This document shows, piece by piece, positions 60,767 to 64,000 of a stretch of DNA of 64,000 bases (position 1 is the first letter of the stretch; the number at the start of each line of letters is the position of its first letter). Position numbers and translations under genes: made by a program. This stretch comes from Capitulum mitella (taxonomy: Eukaryota; Arthropoda; Thecostraca; Pollicipedomorpha; Pollicipedidae). Below the pieces are notes generated by a model. That model was not told the DNA's origin, made no database searches, and saw nothing but the letters and a program-made list of their open reading frames with translations. Where the stretch lies: contig CP099850.1 in the NCBI GenBank assembly GCA_030062745.1, positions 7,688,001 through 7,752,000 of the forward strand, written 5' to 3'.

Positions 60767-60811
60767 GGCATTTGTCCCACCCCTCTGAGGAAAATCCTGG
60801 CTACGTGCCTG

Positions 60812-63519
60812 CTCGTCACAGAGATACCCATGCCCTTGTTTGAAACAATGTTCCTCCCAATTTTGAGAAAACCCTGTTCTTTCCTTCTAGATAATTATAA
60901 AAGCTCTGTGTTTCCCGTGGTATAAATGTGTATGTTTGACTTGTTTCTTGGTATGTTGTATTATGCAAGGCAGCAGCCGTCAACACAGTCCGCGGTTCTG
61001 CAACAGCTGTTCCTCGCCAGCACCGAACGCCGCACGCTCCACAGCCAAGTCTTCGTTTTGGAGGAGAAAGGATTCATCACCACCAGGTCCCTGGCATCCG
61101 TCGATCCTATAAAAAGAAAAAGAGTCCACCCTGCAGCGAGTTTAATGCAGCGGCGATTTGTTACAGATTGTCGCGAAGGCAATTGTTGAGTCGAAGAAAA
61201 TTGATCGTATTTTTCTGAGAAGGTCCTTTCTTTCAGAAAATGTGTCACAGCCTCAATGACATCATGGCTGATACTTCCCAACAAAGAATGTGGACCGAAT
61301 GAAACCTGAAATGTAGTATTAACCTGAGTAAGTTTTAAATCTGCCTCGAACATATTTCGGGCATTCAAGAATTACCAGAAGGGAACCGAGAAAATTTGTC
61401 ACATTTCGGCCGATCTGAACGATTCAGTAGAAAAGAGTGCATCAAACGGGTGTGTCCTAACCGGAGAGTCCTGCCATAGCAATCCCTCCCTTCGAGCATG
61501 TAAGATGTTTCCCAGTCTTCTGAGGTACTCTTTATGACTTTTGGCATAGAAGAATGGTGGTGTCTAGACCCAGTTTTGGGGAAGGCATTGTTTATACAAG
61601 ATTCAAGACCAGGGAGGCATTTGGAATGGCTTACCAAAACGTCATCAGACATCTCTTTCTGCTAGGTGATCTTTGCTATCAGCCTTATCATTACCTGGGA
61701 TCCCCTGATGACTTGGGATCCATACGATCATACTCGCAAGTCCCAAAGTCACCAGCTCATGACAGATCACCTGGATATCAATCACGGTGAGAGAGGAGGA
61801 CTCACAAGAAGCCAGAGCCAGATTCCTTTGTTTTCTGGCTTCTTTTACGACGCATCAGTCAGGACTGACCATATGAGTCGTAGTCGGAAGCCAACTAGTC
61901 CTGTGTCAAGTCGTGTGTCTCGTCAGCCGTCAGTCGGTCGTCTAAACCAGAGCCAGACTGCCGGCCGTCCGCTCCGGCCGGCTCACGCCGACCCCAGGTC
62001 ACGCCCTCAGGCCATCTGCCGACGCCGGCCACCCAGCGACCCAGCCCGACCCCATGTCACGTGTTCCGGACCCCGGGGCTACCTGGCGGCGCCGGCCGGC
62101 CCGCACAGCTGCCCGGTCGAGGGCCCGCCTTACACATGAGCACCAGCAGACGCCGTCCCGTGTCTGTGTTATGACAAGTACAAAAGTTTCGCCTTTCCTT
62201 AGACATCACGGTGTCTGCCCATCGCGGAGAGCGTGCCGGCGGGCCGGTAGCGAGGTATTCCGTTCCCGTGTGCAGCAGACCATGTGGTTAGCGATTAACC
62301 GTCCCTTGCAGGGCCACATGGTTTCCCGTGCCGCTGATCCGACCCCCCTGCCGCGGAAAGCACAGCCGGCGATTCGTGAAATCGGAACAGGGCCGAACGT
62401 AGGAAATACGAACCAGTCTCCACCATCAATGAGCGTAATGAGTAATGAGCCGTTCTTAAATGTTACGGGACGGCATCGGAAACGTCACTCTCGTCGTACA
62501 ATCTCGGAAAGAAATGAGGCATCATAACGCGAAAACACTGACCAAAAGACGTACGGCTCCCAGGTCACCTCGTCACCGTTCGACCTGCGCGCCCGAAACC
62601 AGAAAGCTGTGCTTCTCAACCGTGTAAGTAATTTCGCTAGTACCCTCTTCAACCATCTCTGTTTGAAAGTTGCTACCTATGCGCTCTGTATTTGTTCTCT
62701 TAGGTTTTTGAAAAATCCGCATGGCCACGGATACGGGTTTGAACGATCTCTCTTCCTCGAAGACTACAGCTTTGTGGAGTTGCCTTGGGACTGATGAGAC
62801 TGATTCTACCCGTTCTATCAGGACTCCGCTATAGCCCGCTAACGGCTACGCAGAACTTTGCACCTCCACGTTACCGTCGTCTACCGCGATAATTTTAGTC
62901 TTCTCCGCCGACCTTCCAAGAACCATGAAGCGTGGAGTCCCATTCTCGCAGCCGGTCGTTCTGAGAGGGCTAAAAACGATTGGTTCTGGGTCCCGATGAC
63001 TAGCGAGGGTTGCCAATGGATCGAAACGCAACACAGCTGCGGCGTGACATTTCTGCTGCGGCGAGATTGAAGTGACCGCACCACAAGACCGGGATCAGTA
63101 GCACCTACCGATTTGACCTGGGTGCGTGGATAAATAAACTGAGGCTTAACGGGTGGTTGAATCGCAAATTTTTCGGCCGATAATATTAAGCGGCCCAGAG
63201 GCGATGTGAGTGGCTGCTGTTTGCTTCAAATCGGGGAGTGTATTGCTGATAAAACTTGCTTGATGATTTTCACGGTGTTCCGTTCCATTAATCCCACCCG
63301 AGTCGAGGAAAAACCCTAACGACAATGGGGCAAGCTAGCTAACAAAGCTTCTGGAAAGCATCCATCACTGGTGACCACCTTTACGGAGGGCATACAAAAA
63401 CCATGTCCGTGGGAGCACCAGGGTGACAGCAGCTTTTGTCCGGTTACAATAGCTGCATTCAGTCGGGCGTGTGCGCTTCATCATACATGCACCAAGGAAA
63501 GATCTTTATTTCCAAAACG
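60812..63519. other. unannotated region with a GC-rich island
   Basis: 61930-62130 is GC- and CpG-rich and might be a promoter island, but I found no exon joined to it. Open frames of up to 157 codons (61666-62139 and 62054-62527, plus) follow GC composition and have no known domain. Upstream exons of the minus-strand gene may be hidden here. Confidence 0.35.
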
Positions 63520-63650
63520 TTCCCACCTAGCAGAGGCCAGCCGGTCCCCCGTTCCCGCCTAGAAGAGACCAGCCAGTCCCTTATTCCCGCCTAGCAGAGA
63601 CCAGCCAGTCCCTCGTTCCCGCCTGGCGGAAACCAGCCGGCTTCTCGTTC
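63520..63650 (+). repeat. 32-bp minisatellite, four units
   Basis: Units of the type 'cccgcctagcagagaccagc' recur with an exact 32-bp period (unit marks at 63529, 63561, 63593 and 63625). Confidence 0.85.
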
Positions 63651-63664
63651 CCTTTGCCCCTTCA

Positions 63665-64000
63665 GAATGCACCGGCGGACCCAGGGTCCCCGCTGCCAGA
63701 TTGCACCCGCTGGTCCTAGGTCAATGCTGCCAGGATGCACCCACAAGTCCCGGACCATTACTGATAGGATGCACCCGCTGGTCCTGGACCAATACCGATA
63801 GGACGCATCCACTGGTCCCGGACCATTACTGATAGGATGCACCCGCTGGTCCTGGACCAATACCGATAGGACGCACCCACTGATCCCGGATCAGTACCGA
63901 CAGGATGCACCCGCTGTTTCCGGATCAGTACTAATAGGATGCACCCACTAGTCCTGGACCGGTACTGAGGATGCACCCGCTGGTAAGGCGGTCTCACGCG
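63665..64000 (+). repeat. 34-bp minisatellite running to the window end
   Basis: The GGATGCACCC mark occurs at 63665, 63699, 63733, 63767, 63801, 63835, 63869, 63903 and 63937 (34 bp each), then at 63969 (32 bp). Alternate units carry 'ggaccaataccgata' and 'ggaccattactgata', hinting at a 68-bp higher-order pair. Open frames on the minus strand here are by-products. There are no unique spacers, so it is not CRISPR-like. Confidence 0.9.

Larger units (their letters stand above)
60481..60811. mobile_element. hAT-like MITE with internal palindromes and AT microsatellite
   Basis: The right end in reverse complement is CAGGCACGTAGCCAGGATTT, a common hAT-type terminus. The left end CACGGACGAAGCCCAGG matches it at 10 of the first 13 positions. 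The flanking 8-mers agree only partly (5 of 8). Inside are a 16-bp near-perfect hairpin (60519-60557), an (AT)n run and a perfect 18-bp palindrome (60730-60766). Non-coding. Confidence 0.45.

Noticed and set aside
63520-64000. CRISPR-like array
   Set aside because: The units are contiguous with no unique spacers, and the context is eukaryotic.

Overview
This is a eukaryotic, gene-poor window, most likely from an invertebrate animal. The case for a eukaryote is spliced exons, an L2/CR1-type LINE, a mariner-type transposase remnant, TTAA-flanked and hAT-like non-autonomous elements, minisatellites and microsatellites, with no dense long ORFs. I cannot name the species from sequence alone. No complete protein-coding gene is visible.

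Left part (1-26 kb). A ~1.2 kb TTAA-flanked element is cut by the window edge (1-515), followed by a large fold-back repeat (1118-1766). A decayed L2/CR1-like LINE fills 3874-9630: ORF1 with an SGNH/GDSL-esterase-like domain, an APE-type endonuclease, and a reverse transcriptase keeping a YADD motif. It is split by ~1.5 kb of unrelated DNA that carries a CCAAT-rich promoter-like stretch, and by a (TTTTA)n expansion. From 9.9 to 19.1 kb lie inverted pairs of repeats: two TTAA elements of a second subfamily, two ~160 bp hAT-like MITEs, two more copies of the first subfamily, and a hairpin MITE nested at the end of one element. At 24.6-26.3 kb another TTAA element is followed by a mariner transposase pseudogene.

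Middle (27-48 kb). 26997-31568 looks like one very large hAT-like non-autonomous element. It has short inverted ends and an imperfect 8-bp duplication, and its body is a degenerate minisatellite into which two subfamily-A TTAA elements inserted in opposite orientation, giving a ~1 kb-armed inverted repeat. Further TTAA-type elements sit at 38277-39542, 42846-43468 and 47332-48086. Between them are long stretches in which I recognise nothing coding.

Right part (48-64 kb). Mostly unrecognised sequence with a tRNA-related SINE-like head (~55.15 kb). The only convincing host gene is on the minus strand: the last two coding exons (57955-58094, then 57113-57362) of an unidentified protein with a coiled-coil C-terminal region. 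They splice in frame with good donor and acceptor sites, lie in a GC-rich segment, and are followed by a 31-bp minisatellite. The window ends in 32-bp and 34-bp tandem repeats.

The dominant theme is the TTAA/CCC...GGG elements (at least ten copies or fragments). Many carry clustered AGGTCA motifs, the half-site of nuclear receptors, including a perfect DR1.
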